Of a stretch of DNA of 64,000 bases, positions 31,855-41,357 are shown piece after piece. How positions within the stretch are numbered: position 1 is the stretch's first letter; every line of letters starts with the position of its first letter. The position numbers and the translations under genes were made by a program. Source of the DNA: DASSSQ01 sp963839285 (GTDB lineage Bacteria; Actinomycetota; Thermoleophilia; Gaiellales; Gaiellaceae); the NCBI GenBank assembly GCA_963839285.1, contig CAWIUN010000020.1, positions 248,001 to 312,000 of the forward strand. The letters are read 5' to 3'. The notes beneath the pieces were generated by a model, which made no database searches, was not told the DNA's origin, and saw only the letters and a program-made list of their open reading frames with translations.

Positions 31855-32305
31855 AGAGGACGCGCTGCCACTGGCCGAGCGCGAGCTCGCCGTCCCGCAC
31901 CGGGATCGACTCGCCGGCCGAGCCGAGCAGCATCGACATGCAGTGGGAGTGGCCGTTGCCGATCTCCTGGTCCTCGGGGCAGATGTTCTCGGTGCGCCGG
32001 TCCCAGTCGTCGTGGGCGTAGTAGGCGTCGGACGGCACGAGCTTGCGGAGCATCGCCGCGAAGTCCTCGAGGAAGCCGGACTCGAACTCGTTGACGCGGA
32101 CGCAGCAGGTCGTGTGCGGCGAGTAGACGCAGGCGATCCCGTCGCTGATGCCGCTGTCGGCGACGACCTTCGCGACCTCGTCGGTGATGTCGCGGATATG
32201 GAGGCCGCCGGCGGTCCGGAAATGCGTGTCGTGCTGGTAGACCTTGACCCGAAACGCCTTCTTGGGCTTCGGGCGCTCGGTACGCGTGCGGGCCGGAGCG
32301 CTCAA
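31796..32305 (-). CDS. YjbQ-family protein (secondary thiamine-phosphate synthase type)
   Basis: Core of the UPF0047/YjbQ family: LHIRDITDEVAKVVADSGIS, ACVYSPHTTCCVRVNEFESG, DDWDRRTENICPEDQEIGNG, HSHCMSMLLGSAGESIPVRD and GELALGQWQRVLFIELDRER. The conserved histidines of HTT, GNGHSH and the Q-W-Q motif form the active site. No ATG or GTG is in range; TTG 32305 fits the reading, 64 bases from the tRNA on the other strand. Some members have weak thiamine-phosphate synthase activity; the true role is unsettled. Confidence 0.85.
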   Translation of the reverse strand: MSAPARTRTERPKPKKAFRVKVYQHDTHFRTAGGLHIRDITDEVAKVVADSGISDGIACVYSPHTTCCVRVNEFESGFLEDFAAMLRKLVPSDAYYAHDDWDRRTENICPEDQEIGNGHSHCMSMLLGSAGESIPVRDGELALGQWQRVLFIELDRERDRRWLVQVVGS

Positions 32306-32368
32306 GACTGGCCTAGTGTAGACGAGCGCGGGCCGCTGTCGCGCGAGGCTGCTGTACGGTGCTGCCGA

Positions 32369-32443
32369 CCGGGCCCGTAGCTCAGCGGTCAGAGCAGCGG
32401 ACTCATAATCCGTCGGTCGGTGGTTCGAATCCACCCGGGCCCT
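32369..32443 (+). tRNA. tRNA-Ile(CAU), lysidine type
   Basis: Acceptor GGGCCCG pairs with CGGGCCC; D-arm GCTC-AGCGGTCA-GAGC; anticodon arm with CAT at 32404-32406 in the context ACTCATAAT; T-arm GGTGGTTCGAATCCACC. 3' CCA is not encoded. ACTCATAATC is the anticodon loop of the minor isoleucine tRNA, whose CAU is modified by TilS; an elongator methionine tRNA is the alternative. Confidence 0.9.
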
Positions 32444-33276
32444 TCCTGCGGCGCATCGTTGCTGCATCAGGGCCGGTACCCGAGCTTCGGCGCCGACGCG
32501 GAGCACGCGTGCAGACCGTCGCCCGCGAGCGAGACGGCTCGCGCCGACGAGAGTTCGAGCCGCCTCGGGCTGAAGCCGGACCGGCTACTTCTTGAGGCCG
32601 AGCGTGAACACACGCTTGGCCGCTTGGGCAAGGCTTGCGAGCGTCATGCCCGGATCGTCGATCGATCGCGCACGTCCGGGTACGTTCATTCGGTGGGCGC
32701 GGGCCGTACGAACGGTTGGCTAACGATCGCTACCGAGCCTCGGCTCGCACCTCGGGTGCCGGCGAGGCGGCAGCCGCTGAAGCGAGCGCCTGCTTCTCGC
32801 CCCGACGGCGGACGCGCTTCCGCCGAACCGGTCGTGGGCCTGCTCGAGGGGCCGCTCGGCGGTCAGCCTGGGTCGGGAAGGGATCCGAGGGCGCCGCCCG
32901 CCCTGAATCCCGCCCGACCCAGTATCCACGTAGATCCTGTCGATGCCTCGTCCGCGGCTAGCCGTGCGGCCAGGTTGCCGTTGCCGACAGGGTGGTTCTG
33001 CTCGGCTCGTCGCGAGCCGCGGCGGTGAGGTCGCCGCTCGCGTCACGGCACCGAAGGCCGCTCGGAGGCGGCGATTCGGTGCCGTTCGAGGAGCGAACCG
33101 TGGCGGTCGGGGCTGCCGGCTGCCCCTCCACCAGGCGAGGACGTGCGGCTCGCGATCCAGTGAGTGACGTTGCCAGTTCGCGGGCGCCGGCAATCCGTAC
33201 AACCCCGCAGGCCCGGCGACGAGCACCGGCCGCGCGGCGGGTCGAGGCCGCCCGGCTCGCGGCGGTTCCCGAACGA
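32444..33276. other. 833 bases with no supported gene
   Basis: Open frames on both strands are arginine/proline-rich and lack any motif or ribosome-binding site. A sharp dip in G/C occurs around 32690-32735. I see no tRNA, repeat or known RNA motif. Confidence 0.5.
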
Positions 33277-33303
33277 CGAGCGCCCGCTCGGGGCGGGCGC
33301 TCG
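33277..33303 (-). terminator. Strong hairpin downstream of the 33334-33984 gene
   Basis: CGAGCGCCCGC (33277-33287) pairs perfectly with GCGGGCGCTCG (33293-33303), 5-nt loop, about 30 bases past the stop of the minus-strand gene. No T-run follows, so it could be a Rho-dependent or stabilising hairpin. Confidence 0.5.
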
Positions 33304-33333
33304 CGTGGGGGGAGGGATGGAGCTGTCGTGCGG

Positions 33334-33984
33334 CTACTTCTTCTCCTCGAACTGCCGGTGGCGGAGGGCGCCGCCGACTGCGAGGACGACGAAGCCGATG
33401 CCGCTGAGGAGCAGCGCGACGCCGACGACGATGCCGAAGAGACCCAGCTGCTCGGCCATGTAGGACGTGTTCAGCGCGGTGGTCAGCGCGGTCTCGGTCA
33501 CCCAGATGTTCCGGGCGCCGTTCGAGACGGGCTGGCCGGCCTCGTCCTTCTGCGCGGCCGCCGCGTCGTTCGTGCCCGCCGGCTTGCCGTCGGCCGTCGC
33601 GAAGCGGCCCATCTCGGCGTAGGTCAGGCCGCCCGTCGACTCGAGCGCGTGGATCCGCATGTACTCGGCGAAGCAGCGCGCCTTGTCACCGGTGTCGACG
33701 CTCTGACCGGCGACGCTGCAGGTCGGGGCTGCGATGCCGGTCAGCCCGGCCTCCTGCATGGCGGGCTTGATCGCGGCGGGGGTCATGTCCTCGCTGCCGA
33801 CGATCTTCTCTGCCGCGAGGCTGTCGGTGACGGTGCCGCGCCCCTGGAAACCCATGACGATCGCGCCGACGCCGAACGCGATCAGGATCACGCCGGCGGC
33901 GATGCCGCCCCACTCGAACAGCTTGCGTGCGAAGGCGCTCTGTGCGCGGACGCCGGAGAGGCGCCCTGCCGTGATGGTGCTCAT
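33334..33984 (-). CDS. Two-segment membrane protein of unknown function (216 aa)
   Basis: ATG 33984 preceded by AGGAGG with ideal spacing. One membrane segment near the N-terminus (GGIAAGVILIAFGVGAIVMG), an extracytoplasmic domain of ~125 residues with two cysteines (APTCSVAG, KARCFAEY), and a second segment near the C-terminus (LGLFGIVVGVALLLSGIGFV) followed by a charged tail. Topology: both ends inside, loop outside. No family recognised. Confidence 0.75.
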   Translation of the reverse strand: MSTITAGRLSGVRAQSAFARKLFEWGGIAAGVILIAFGVGAIVMGFQGRGTVTDSLAAEKIVGSEDMTPAAIKPAMQEAGLTGIAAPTCSVAGQSVDTGDKARCFAEYMRIHALESTGGLTYAEMGRFATADGKPAGTNDAAAAQKDEAGQPVSNGARNIWVTETALTTALNTSYMAEQLGLFGIVVGVALLLSGIGFVVLAVGGALRHRQFEEKK

Positions 33985-34122
33985 CTCGATCCTCCTGTCG
34001 GAACTGCTTGCCATGTCTGCAGTGAACAGAGCCGCCGGGGCCGTTCCATCGGGGCGAAGCCGCCGACCCCGGCGGGACGCCCCGCGCAGGACGGTGCGGG
34101 TTTCTACGGAGGGAGTCGGTGG

Positions 34123-34326
34123 CTACGCGGACTCGCGGCGCCGGTCGAGCTTCTGCTCGAAGCTGCGGCGCAGGCTCTCGCCGGAGACACGGAGCACGTG
34201 GCGCGGTCGGCGCGGCTCGACCTTGACGACGCGCACGTCTCCGTCGCGGTCGCCGTGGAGCCGGGCATAGGCCTGCGCCTCGCCGATCGGCCTCGGGGGT
34301 TGGCGGCGGCGCCGGAGGAACTGCAC
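34123..34326 (-). CDS. Small basic hypothetical protein (67 aa)
   Basis: GTG 34326. QFLRRRRQPPRPIGEAQAYA, then LHGDRDGDVRVVKVEPRRPR and HVLRVSGESLRRSFEQKLDR: a beta-hairpin-like core and a basic helix, with composition unlike the shadow frames around it. Divergent from the exonuclease gene at 34466. No family recognised; bases 33985-34122 hold nothing else. Confidence 0.55.
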   Translation of the reverse strand: MQFLRRRRQPPRPIGEAQAYARLHGDRDGDVRVVKVEPRRPRHVLRVSGESLRRSFEQKLDRRRESA

Positions 34327-34465
34327 GCTGCCGATCCTATGCGCGGCCGCCGGAGAGGAAAAGGGGCGGCAGCGGCTCCCCCGGGACGCGGCAGGTCGAT
34401 CGTCCGGGCGAGGGGTGGCGAGCAGCTTGCCAAGCGAACGTACGTTCGCATAGAGTCCGGCTGCC

Positions 34466-36092
34466 GTGCAACTGCGCCTGGATGCCGCCGACCGTCTCGT
34501 CGAGCTCGTCGAGGAGCGCCGCGGCCCCGTGCCCGCCGACGAGGCCGCCCGGCACCTGTTCGCGCTGCAGCGGACTCCGGTCGGGCTGGCGCGCGGGCTG
34601 CTCGAGGAGTGCGTCGGCTCGGACGCACGGCTCGCGTGGCGCGGCGACCTCGTCGCGCTCGCGGCGCCCGCCGGCGCCGGAGGCGCTGCTCGAGCAGGCG
34701 GCGTTCGTCGTCGTCGACCTCGAGACGACGGGGCTCTCCGCCCGCCGCGGGGCGCGGATCTGCGAGATCGGCGCCGTCCGGGTCGCCGGGCTCGAGCTGA
34801 CCGACCGCTTCCAGACGCTCGCCGACCCGGGCGAGGCGCTCGGCCCGGCCGTCGAGGCGCTGACCGGGCTGCGCGACGCCGAGCTCGAGACGGCGCCGCC
34901 CGTCGCGGCCGCGGTCCGCCGCTTCCTCGCCTTCGCGGGGAACGACGTCCTCGTCGCCCACAACGCACGCTTCGACGTCGGCTTCCTCGACGCGGAGACC
35001 GAGCGGCTGACCGGGCGCCGCGTCGGCTCGGTCGTCGTCGACACCGTCGGGCTCGCGCGCAGGCTCGTCGGCGGCCGGCGCGCGAACCTGGCCGAGCTCG
35101 CCGTCCACTTCGGCACCGCCGCGCGGCCCTGCCACCGCGCGCTGCCGGACGCGGAGGCGACGGCGGAGATCCTGCTCGCGCTGATCGGGCTGGCGCAGGA
35201 GCGGGGCGCCCGCACCGTCTCCGACCTCTGCGACCTGGCGGCGACCCGGTCCCGACGCGCCCACGCCAAGCGCTCGCTCGCGTTCGGGGCGCCGACCCGG
35301 CCCGGCGTCTACCTCTTCCGCGACCGGCACGAGCAGGTGCTCTACGTCGGCCGGGCGCGCGACCTGCGCGCCCGGCTGCGCTCGTACTTCCGCTCCGACC
35401 GCCAGCGCCCGGCCGTCGAGGCGGCGCTCGGCGCCCTCGAGCGGATCGAGTGGCGCGTGCTCGGCTCGGAGCTCGAGGCGGCGATCGAGGAGCTGCGGCT
35501 GATCCGCGAGCTCCGACCCGCCGCCAACGTCCGCTCGCTGCGGCCCGACCGCTACGTCTACCTGCGCAGCCGGGGCGCCGGCGTGATCTGCACGTCCCAG
35601 CCCTCGCCGCTCGGGCCGCTGAAGAGCCGGTCGCGCGCACGACTCGCCGCGCGGGCCCTCGAGTCGGCCGGGACGACGGAGATCGCGGAGGCGCTCCCAC
35701 GGCTGCGGCACCGGCTGCGGCGGCTCGCGGCCGAGCTCCGCTACGAGGACGCGGCCCGCATCCGCGACCGCCTCTCGGCGCTCGAGCAGACGGCGGGGGA
35801 GCTGGCGGAGCTCGAGCGGCTGCGTGCGCTCGAGCTCTGCGTGCTCGTGCCGGCGCTCGAGCCCGGCTTCCGTCGGGCGTTCTTCGTCGGGGGCGGGCGG
35901 GTCGTCTGCGTGCGGACGCTGCCGCCCGGCGCCGGAGCCCGGCTCGAGCTCGAGGCGGGGCTCGCGGCGGTGCGCGGCGCCGGGATCTCGTTCGCGCCCG
36001 GGGACGCCGACGAGCTGCTCGTGCTCGGGACGTTCCTGCGCCGGCCGCCGCCCGAGCTCGAGGTCGTGCCTCTGGCTAGACTTGCGGCATGA
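34466..36092 (+). CDS. DEDDh 3'-5' exonuclease fused to a UvrC-like GIY-YIG nuclease
   Basis: GTG 34466. A short N-terminal helical region (LDAADRLVELVEERRGPVPA), one extra base near 34675, then the exonuclease: VVVDLETTGL (D, E), LVAHNARFDVGFLD (D) and CHRALPDAEATAEIL (H, D). Then a GIY-YIG domain: RPGVYLFRDRHEQVLYVGRA and LRARLRSYFR. Then a UvrC-like UVR segment (RLAAELRYEDAARIRDRLSA). This is the Cho/UvrC-like fusion known in Actinobacteria; it probably incises or trims damaged DNA, in addition to a true UvrC. The stop overlaps pdxS (ATGA). Confidence 0.85.
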
Positions 36093-36973
36093 CCGAGATC
36101 GGGACGATGAGGGTGAAGAGCGGCCTCGCCGAGATGCTCAAGGGCGGCGTGATCATGGACGTCGTCACGGCCGAGCAGGCACGGATCGCCGAGGAGGCGG
36201 GCGCCGTCGCGGTGATGGCGCTGGAGCGCGTGCCGGCCGACATCCGGATCCAGGGCGGTGTCGCGCGCATGTCCGACCCGCAGATGATCAAGGAGATCCA
36301 GGCGGCGGTGACGATCCCCGTGATGGCCAAGTGCCGGATCGGCCACTTCGTCGAGGCGCAGATCCTCGAGGCGCTCGAGGTCGACTACATCGACGAGTCG
36401 GAGGTGCTGACGCCGGCCGACGTCGAGAACCACGTCGACAAGTGGACGTTCACGATCCCGTTCGTCTGCGGTTGCACGAACCTCGGCGAGGCGCTCCGGC
36501 GCATCTCCGAGGGCGCGGCGATGATCCGCACCAAGGGCGAGGCCGGCACCGGCGACGTCGTCAACGCGGTCACGCACATGCGCTCGGTCTTCGGCGGCAT
36601 CCGCCGGCTCCAGTCGCTGCGCTCGGACGAGCTCTTCGCCGAGGCGAAGCGGCTGCAGGCGCCGGTCGAGCTCGTCCAGTGGGTCGCCGAGCACGGCCGC
36701 CTGCCGGTCGTCACCTTCACCGCCGGCGGGATCGCGACGCCCGCGGACGCGGCGCTCTGCATGCAGCTCGGCGCGGACGGCGTCTTCGTCGGCTCGGGCA
36801 TCTTCAAGTCCGGCGATCCGGACAAGCGCGCGAAGGCGATCGTCGAGGCGACGACGCACTTCGAGGACGCGGAGGTGCTGGCGCGGGTCTCGGCGGGTCT
36901 CGGGGAGGCGATGGTGGGGATCTCGACCGCCTCGCTCGACCCGAGCCAGCTGCTCGAGACGCGCGGCTGGTAA
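36089..36973 (+). CDS. pdxS: Pyridoxal 5'-phosphate synthase lyase subunit PdxS
   Basis: ATG 36089 overlaps the preceding stop. 294 aa, full length, highly conserved: KSGLAEMLKGGVIMDVVTAE, GAVAVMALERVPADIR, PVMAKCRIGHFVEAQ (catalytic lysine region), DESEVLTPADVENHVDKW, IRTKGEAGTGDVVNAVTH, TFTAGGIATPADAALCMQLG and DGVFVGSGIF. Makes PLP from ribose 5-phosphate, glyceraldehyde 3-phosphate and ammonia. Ammonia comes from the glutaminase PdxT, not next to it here or elsewhere in the window. Confidence 0.97.
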   Translation: MTEIGTMRVKSGLAEMLKGGVIMDVVTAEQARIAEEAGAVAVMALERVPADIRIQGGVARMSDPQMIKEIQAAVTIPVMAKCRIGHFVEAQILEALEVDYIDESEVLTPADVENHVDKWTFTIPFVCGCTNLGEALRRISEGAAMIRTKGEAGTGDVVNAVTHMRSVFGGIRRLQSLRSDELFAEAKRLQAPVELVQWVAEHGRLPVVTFTAGGIATPADAALCMQLGADGVFVGSGIFKSGDPDKRAKAIVEATTHFEDAEVLARVSAGLGEAMVGISTASLDPSQLLETRGW

Positions 36974-37189
36974 CGGCGCCCGGGCCGGGCCTGCCTGTTC
37001 GGCGCCCGGCTCGCTGCCCGGAGCCCGGGCTCGTGACCTCGGCCCAGGTCCGCGTCACGGAATCGGCGCGAAATCGACACGGTCCAGCGCGGATGCGGGC
37101 GCTATCTTCTCGTTGTTGGTTCCCCGTTGGGGTGGGTGGGGGCTTGGGATGGGGCAGGTGCCGTCCGCAACCCGCAGGACATGTCCGCT

Positions 37190-38389
37190 TCAGCCCTGTC
37201 GGTGCAGGCCCACGAGCAGGATCACGAGCGCGCCGCGGGGGATCTTCGTGCCGCGGCTCGGCTGCTCGTCGACCACGGTGTCGTTCGGCTTCGCGGCCGG
37301 CAGCGGCCGCTCGACCACCTTCACCTCGAAGCCGGCGCCGCCGAGGGCCTCGATCGCGTCGGCCCGCTTCTGCCCGCGGACGTCGGGGACGGCGGTGGGC
37401 GGCCCCGGCTCGGCGCCCTGGGCGACGTTGATCCGCACGTAGGTGCCGCGGTCGACCTGCGTCCCGGCGGGTTTGCTCTGCTCGAGCACGGTGCCGATGC
37501 CCTCGTCCGACGGGATGTAGACGACGTTCGGATAGATCCCCGCCTGCCCGAGCGTCTCGGCCGCGTCCGCGAGCTTCTGCCCGCTCAGGTCGGGGACTGT
37601 CGCGGTCCGCGGCTGCGTGGGCTGCGCCGAGGTCGTCGTCGAGCTCGTCGGGCAGTCGCTCGTCGCGGCGTGGTCGTCGCCGTCGTCGTCGCGCACCGCC
37701 CGTCGCGATGCTGAGCGTCACGACCGAGCCCGGCTTCGCCTTGCTCCCGGCCGACGGGTCCTGGGCGACGACGGTGCCGGCCGGGGCGTCGGACGAGGCC
37801 TCGGTCGTCGCCGACTCGAACCCCGCCTGCTTCAGCGCCGAGGTCGCGGCCGCCTCGCTCTGGCCGATCAGGTCGGGAACGGCCGCGGCCGGCGCTCCCT
37901 CGTCGACGACGATCCGCACCTTGGAGCCCCGCTTCGCCTGCGCTCCGGCCTTCGGCGCCTGCGAGACCACGGTGCCGGTCGGCTTGTCGGTCGCCCGCCG
38001 CCGCGTCGACGGGCTCGAGCCCCGCCCGGCCGAGGCGGGCGCCCGCCTCCTCCTGCTGCAGGCCGGTGACGTCCGGGACGAAGACCCGGCCGGGGGCGGC
38101 CGGGCCGGTCTGCGCGGGGGCGGTCGTCGCCGCCGCGCTCGTCGTCGGCGACGCGGACGTCGCCGCCTCGGGTCGCGAACCAGAGGGCGAGACCCCCGCC
38201 GGCGAGCGCGAGCACGAGCAGCGCGCCGATCAGCATCCCCCAGCCGAACCGGTCGCTCGGCGGAGGCTGGGGCGGGCCGCCCGGACCCGGTCCGGGCGGC
38301 GGCTCGCGGTCGAGGACGTTCGTCTGCTCGAGCTCGGGCGGGACCTGGGAGGTCACGTGCTGATCGTTCCGCGTCGCGTCAGAATCCAT
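37190..38389 (-). CDS. Membrane-anchored protein with about four PASTA domains
   Basis: ATG 38389. A cytoplasmic proline-rich start (PPPGPGPGGPPQPPPSDRFG), one membrane segment (GMLIGALLVLALAGGGLALW), then extracellular PASTA repeats: AAAVPDLIGQSEAAATSALK and APAGTVVAQDPSAGSKAKPG; TATVPDLSGQKLADAAETLG and GIGTVLEQSKPAGTQVDRGT; TAVPDVRGQKRADAIEALGG and DTVVDEQPSRGTKIPRGALV; and one more near the membrane. Frame changes near 38130, 37995 and 37700 separate them. No kinase domain, so it is not PknB itself; probably binds muropeptides. Confidence 0.75.
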
Positions 38390-38391
38390 GC

Positions 38392-39190
38392 GTGGGCCGT
38401 CTGCTCGTGACCGGAGGCGCCGGCTACCTCGGCGCCGAGCTCGTGCGGCGGGCGGGCGCCGCGGGCTGGGACGTGACGGCGACCTGGTTCGCGCGCGAGC
38501 CGCCGGCGGAGCTCGACGTCCGACTGGATCCAGCTCGACGTGCGCGACGCCGACGCCGTCGTCCGCGCGGTCGCCGACGACAGCGCCCCGACGCCGTCGT
38601 CCACACCGCGTACCGGCAGAACGAGGACGCCTGGGCGACGAACGTCGACGGCGCCGCGGCGGTCGCACGGGCGGCTCGAGGAGCCCGGCTCCTGCACCTC
38701 TCGAGCGACGTGATCTTCGACGGGCGCAGCGGCCGCTACCGCGAGGAGGACGCGCCCGCGCCCGTGAACGCCTACGGGCGCTCGAAGGCGGCGGCCGAGG
38801 AGCGCGTGGCAGCGGCGCATCCGGAGGCGACGCTCGTGCGCACGTCGCTCCTCTACGGCGGCGCGGCGCCGGGGCCGCAGGAGCGGCTCGCCGCGCAGGG
38901 AGGCACCTTCTTCGTCGACGAGATCCGCTCGCCCGTGCAGGTGGGCGACCTCGCCGACGCGCTGCTCGAGCTGACGGGGCTCGACCACGCGGGGCCGCTC
39001 CACCTGGGCGGTGCCGACGACGTCTCGCGGCTCGACTTCGCGCTCCTGCTCGGCGCCGATCCTGCCTCCGTCCGGCCGGGGCGCACGACGGCGGACCGCT
39101 GCCCGGACGTCTCGCTCGACAGCTCGAAGGCCCGGTCGCTGCTCGCGACGAGGCTGCGCGGCGTGCGCGAGGTGCTCGTGAGCGTTCTAG
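38392..39190 (+). CDS. dTDP-4-dehydrorhamnose reductase-like SDR (RmlD family)
   Basis: GTG 38392, divergent from the PASTA gene. RLLVTGGAGYLGAELVRRAG is the Rossmann motif; DAVVHTAYRQNEDAWATNVD, LHLSSDVIFDGRSGRYREED and NAYGRSKAAAEERVAA (YxxxK) match RmlD. Two compensating frame changes (near 38524 and 38585). The natural stop is probably TAG 39188-39190, reached if one more base is removed; otherwise the frame runs on into the convergent gene. Reduces or epimerises a nucleotide sugar; no rml genes are nearby. Confidence 0.75.
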
Positions 39191-39777
39191 GCGGAGAGCG
39201 GCGGCAGGAGCGGGGGCGGGGCCGGCTCCTCCTGGCGGCGGAGCCCAACGGACGGGCCGGGGGCCGCGGCCGCGGCGACGGCCGGGCGGGCCGGCTGGAT
39301 CGGGATCGCGGGAGCCGCGACCGGTTCAGGGGCCGCGACGGGCGGCGGCGCGGAGACAGGCAGGGGAACGGCAGCGGGCTGCGCGACCGGCGCAGGCTGG
39401 GCGACCGGCGCAGGCTGGGCGACCGGCGCGGCGGCGGGCGCGGGAGCTGCGGCCGGCTGGGCCCCGAGCGCCGTGTTGCGCTCGAGCTGCAGCTGGAAGA
39501 GGACGAGCTGGGCCTGGAGCCGGACGCGGAAGGCGCGGCTCTCGCCGATCACGTAGCCGATCAACGCGCCGACGAGGCAGCCGAGCAGCAGCGTCGCCAG
39601 CCCGAACGTCGAGGGCACCGGCAGGAACTCGCCGAGCGGCGAGAGCGGGGTCGCGCCGAAGGCGACGCCGAGGATCGCGCCGACGATCGCCGAGCCGATC
39701 CGCACGGAGTCCGCCTTGCGGTACAGCTGCTCCGCGTAGCGCTCGAGCAGGTGCGGATCGAACTGCGGGTGCGGCAC
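39187..39777 (-). CDS. Two-segment membrane protein with Pro/Ala-rich tail (196 aa)
   Basis: ATG 39777. An N-terminal helix (FDPHLLERYAEQLYRKADSV), two membrane segments (IGSAIVGAILGVAFGATPLS and LATLLLGCLVGALIGYVIGE), a short charged helix, then ~90 residues of low-complexity Pro/Ala/Val including three PAPVAQ units encoded by an 18-bp tandem repeat (39380-39440). Function unknown. Confidence 0.65.
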   Translation of the reverse strand: MPHPQFDPHLLERYAEQLYRKADSVRIGSAIVGAILGVAFGATPLSPLGEFLPVPSTFGLATLLLGCLVGALIGYVIGESRAFRVRLQAQLVLFQLQLERNTALGAQPAAAPAPAAAPVAQPAPVAQPAPVAQPAAVPLPVSAPPPVAAPEPVAAPAIPIQPARPAVAAAAAPGPSVGLRRQEEPAPPPLLPPLSA

Positions 39778-39826
39778 ACCATCCTCATCGGCGGCGGCGA
39801 CCCCCGGCTTGAGGGCAGGCGACGGC

Positions 39827-40138
39827 TCAGCCGGCCTGCGCGTCCCAGACGTTCTCGAAGGTGCCCAGACGGAGCTCCTGGTCGTAGTGGAAGGCCATCT
39901 CGTCGACCCTGCGCATGTACGCCTGCCGGTGCTCCTCGACGAACGCCTGGTAGTCCTCGCGCGAGGCCCAGCGGTCGATCACGAGGTAGCGGCCCGGGCT
40001 CTCGACGTCGCGCAGGAGCTCGGTGCCGACGTAGCCCCGGCCGCCGCGGAAGAACGCGGCCCAGTCGCCGTCGGGCCCGTAGACCCGCTCGAACTCTGCC
40101 TCGTCGCGCGCCTCGTAGCTGAACACGAGTACAAGCAC
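39827..40138 (-). CDS. Antibiotic-biosynthesis-monooxygenase-like (ABM fold) protein (103 aa)
   Basis: GTG 40138 (VLVLVFSYEA). A dimeric alpha-beta barrel: FSYEARDEAEFERVYG, GYVGTELLRDVESPGRYLVI, DRWASREDYQAFVEEHR and the last strand. Members include haem-degrading and quinol monooxygenases and proteins without known activity; no specific haem ligand can be assigned. Divergent from folD with a perfect 10-bp palindrome between. Confidence 0.7.
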   Translation of the reverse strand: MLVLVFSYEARDEAEFERVYGPDGDWAAFFRGGRGYVGTELLRDVESPGRYLVIDRWASREDYQAFVEEHRQAYMRRVDEMAFHYDQELRLGTFENVWDAQAG

Positions 40139-40146
40139 CGCGCGTG

Positions 40147-40156
40147 ACGTTAACGT
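40147..40156. promoter_or_regulatory. 10-bp palindrome between the ABM-like gene and folD
   Basis: ACGTTAACGT, A/T-rich for this genome, 7 bases before folD's ATG and 9 before the opposite start. Could be an operator or overlap a -10 element. Confidence 0.4.
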
Positions 40157-40163
40157 AGGGACG

Positions 40164-41019
40164 ATGTCTGCGACGCCGATGCCGGGCAAGCCGCTCGCCG
40201 AGCGGATTCGCGCCGAGGTGGCCGAGGAGGTCGCCGAGGTCGGCGGGCTCGGACTCGCGACCGTGCTCGTCGGCGACGACCCGGCCTCGCAGATCTACAT
40301 CGGCCTCAAGCACAAGGCGGCGACCGAGGCCGGCATCCGCGCGCACGACGTCCGCCTGCCGGCAGACGTCTCCGAGGACGCCCTGCTCGAGCAGGTCGCG
40401 GCGCTGAACGACGACGACGAGATCGACGCCGTCCTCGTGCAGCTGCCCCTGCCCGACCACCTCGACGAGGCGCGCGTGATCCGGGGGATCGCACCGGCGA
40501 AGGACGTCGACGGCCTGCACCCGCTCAACACCGGTCAGCTCTTCCTCGGCCGGCCGACGCTCGTCGGTGCGACGCCGCTCGGCGTGATGGCGCTCCTCGC
40601 CGAGCACGGGATCCGGATCGACGGCGCCCGCGCGGTCGTCGTCGGCCGCTCCGACATCGTCGGCAAGCCGATGGCGCACCTGCTGCTGCAGGCGAACGCG
40701 ACCGTCTCGGTCTGCCACTCGCACACCGACGACCTCTCCCGCTACACGCTCGACGCCGACATCCTCGTCGTCGCGGCGGGCCGGGCGGGCCTCGTCGACC
40801 CCGACATGGTCAAGGCCGGCTCGACCGTGATCGACGTCGGCATGAACCGCACCGAGGCCGGGCCTCGTCGGCGACGTCGATCCCGGCGCGGCCGAGGTGG
40901 CCGGCTTCATCACCCCCGTGCCCGGCGGCGTCGGGCCGATGACGATCGCGCTGCTGCTCCGGAACGCCGTCCGCTGCGCACGTTACCGCCGCAACGAGCT
41001 GTATTTCCCTGCGCTCTGA
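40164..41019 (+). CDS. folD: Methylenetetrahydrofolate dehydrogenase/cyclohydrolase FolD
   Basis: ATG 40164. LATVLVGDDPASQIYIGLKH (catalytic Tyr and Lys), DAVLVQLPLPDHLDEARVIR, PAKDVDGLHPLNTGQL, VVVGRSDIVGKPMAHLLLQA (NADP site) and FITPVPGGVGPMTIALLLRN. 284 aa after removing one extra base near 40863; the reading then ends at TGA 41017-41019. Interconverts methylene- and formyl-THF for purine and one-carbon metabolism. Confidence 0.95.
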
Positions 41020-41087
41020 TCGCTGCTAAGGTGCGACGCGCTGTGACCGTCGGTCGACGGTTGTGTAGTTCCAAGGAGGCAAGGTCG

Positions 41088-41288
41088 TTGGCAGTTGGCA
41101 CCGTCAAGTGGTTCTCGAACGAGAAGGGCTACGGCTTCATCGAGCGCGAGGAGGGCGAGGACGTCTTCGTGCACTTCTCCGCGATCACGATGGAGGGGTA
41201 CAAGTCGTTGACCGAGGGTCAGCGCGTGGAGTTCGACGTCGTGCAGGGCACCAAGGGCCTGCAGGCGGCGAACGTCCAGGCAGCCTGA
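41088..41288 (+). CDS. Cold-shock domain protein (CspA family, 66 aa)
   Basis: TTG 41088 is set by AAGGAGG at 41073-41079. VGTVKWFSNEKGYGFIEREE (RNP1) and DVFVHFSAITMEGYKSL (RNP2) are complete. RNA chaperone, usually abundant. A strong terminator follows. TAAGGT at ~41028 is a plausible -10 element; the ~55-base leader is short for a thermosensing 5' UTR. Confidence 0.95.
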   Translation: MAVGTVKWFSNEKGYGFIEREEGEDVFVHFSAITMEGYKSLTEGQRVEFDVVQGTKGLQAANVQAA

Positions 41289-41313
41289 GCTTCACCTTTC
41301 GGAACCTGCAGGC

Positions 41314-41342
41314 GAGGGCCCCCGGAAGGGGGCTCTCTTTTT
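41314..41342 (+). terminator. Intrinsic terminator of the cold-shock gene
   Basis: GAGGGCCCCC (41314-41323) pairs with GGGGGCTCTC (41328-41337, one G-T pair), GGAA loop, then TTTTT (41338-41342). Textbook Rho-independent terminator; gatC starts 16 bases later, so it has its own promoter or reads through. Confidence 0.9.
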
Positions 41343-41357
41343 GGAAGGATTGACGGA

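Noticed and set aside
31796..32506. Extension of the YjbQ frame upstream through the tRNA on the minus strand
   Set aside because: The extension (VDSNHRPTDYESAALTAE) is the well-known antisense translation of a tRNA gene; the tRNA on the plus strand is certain.
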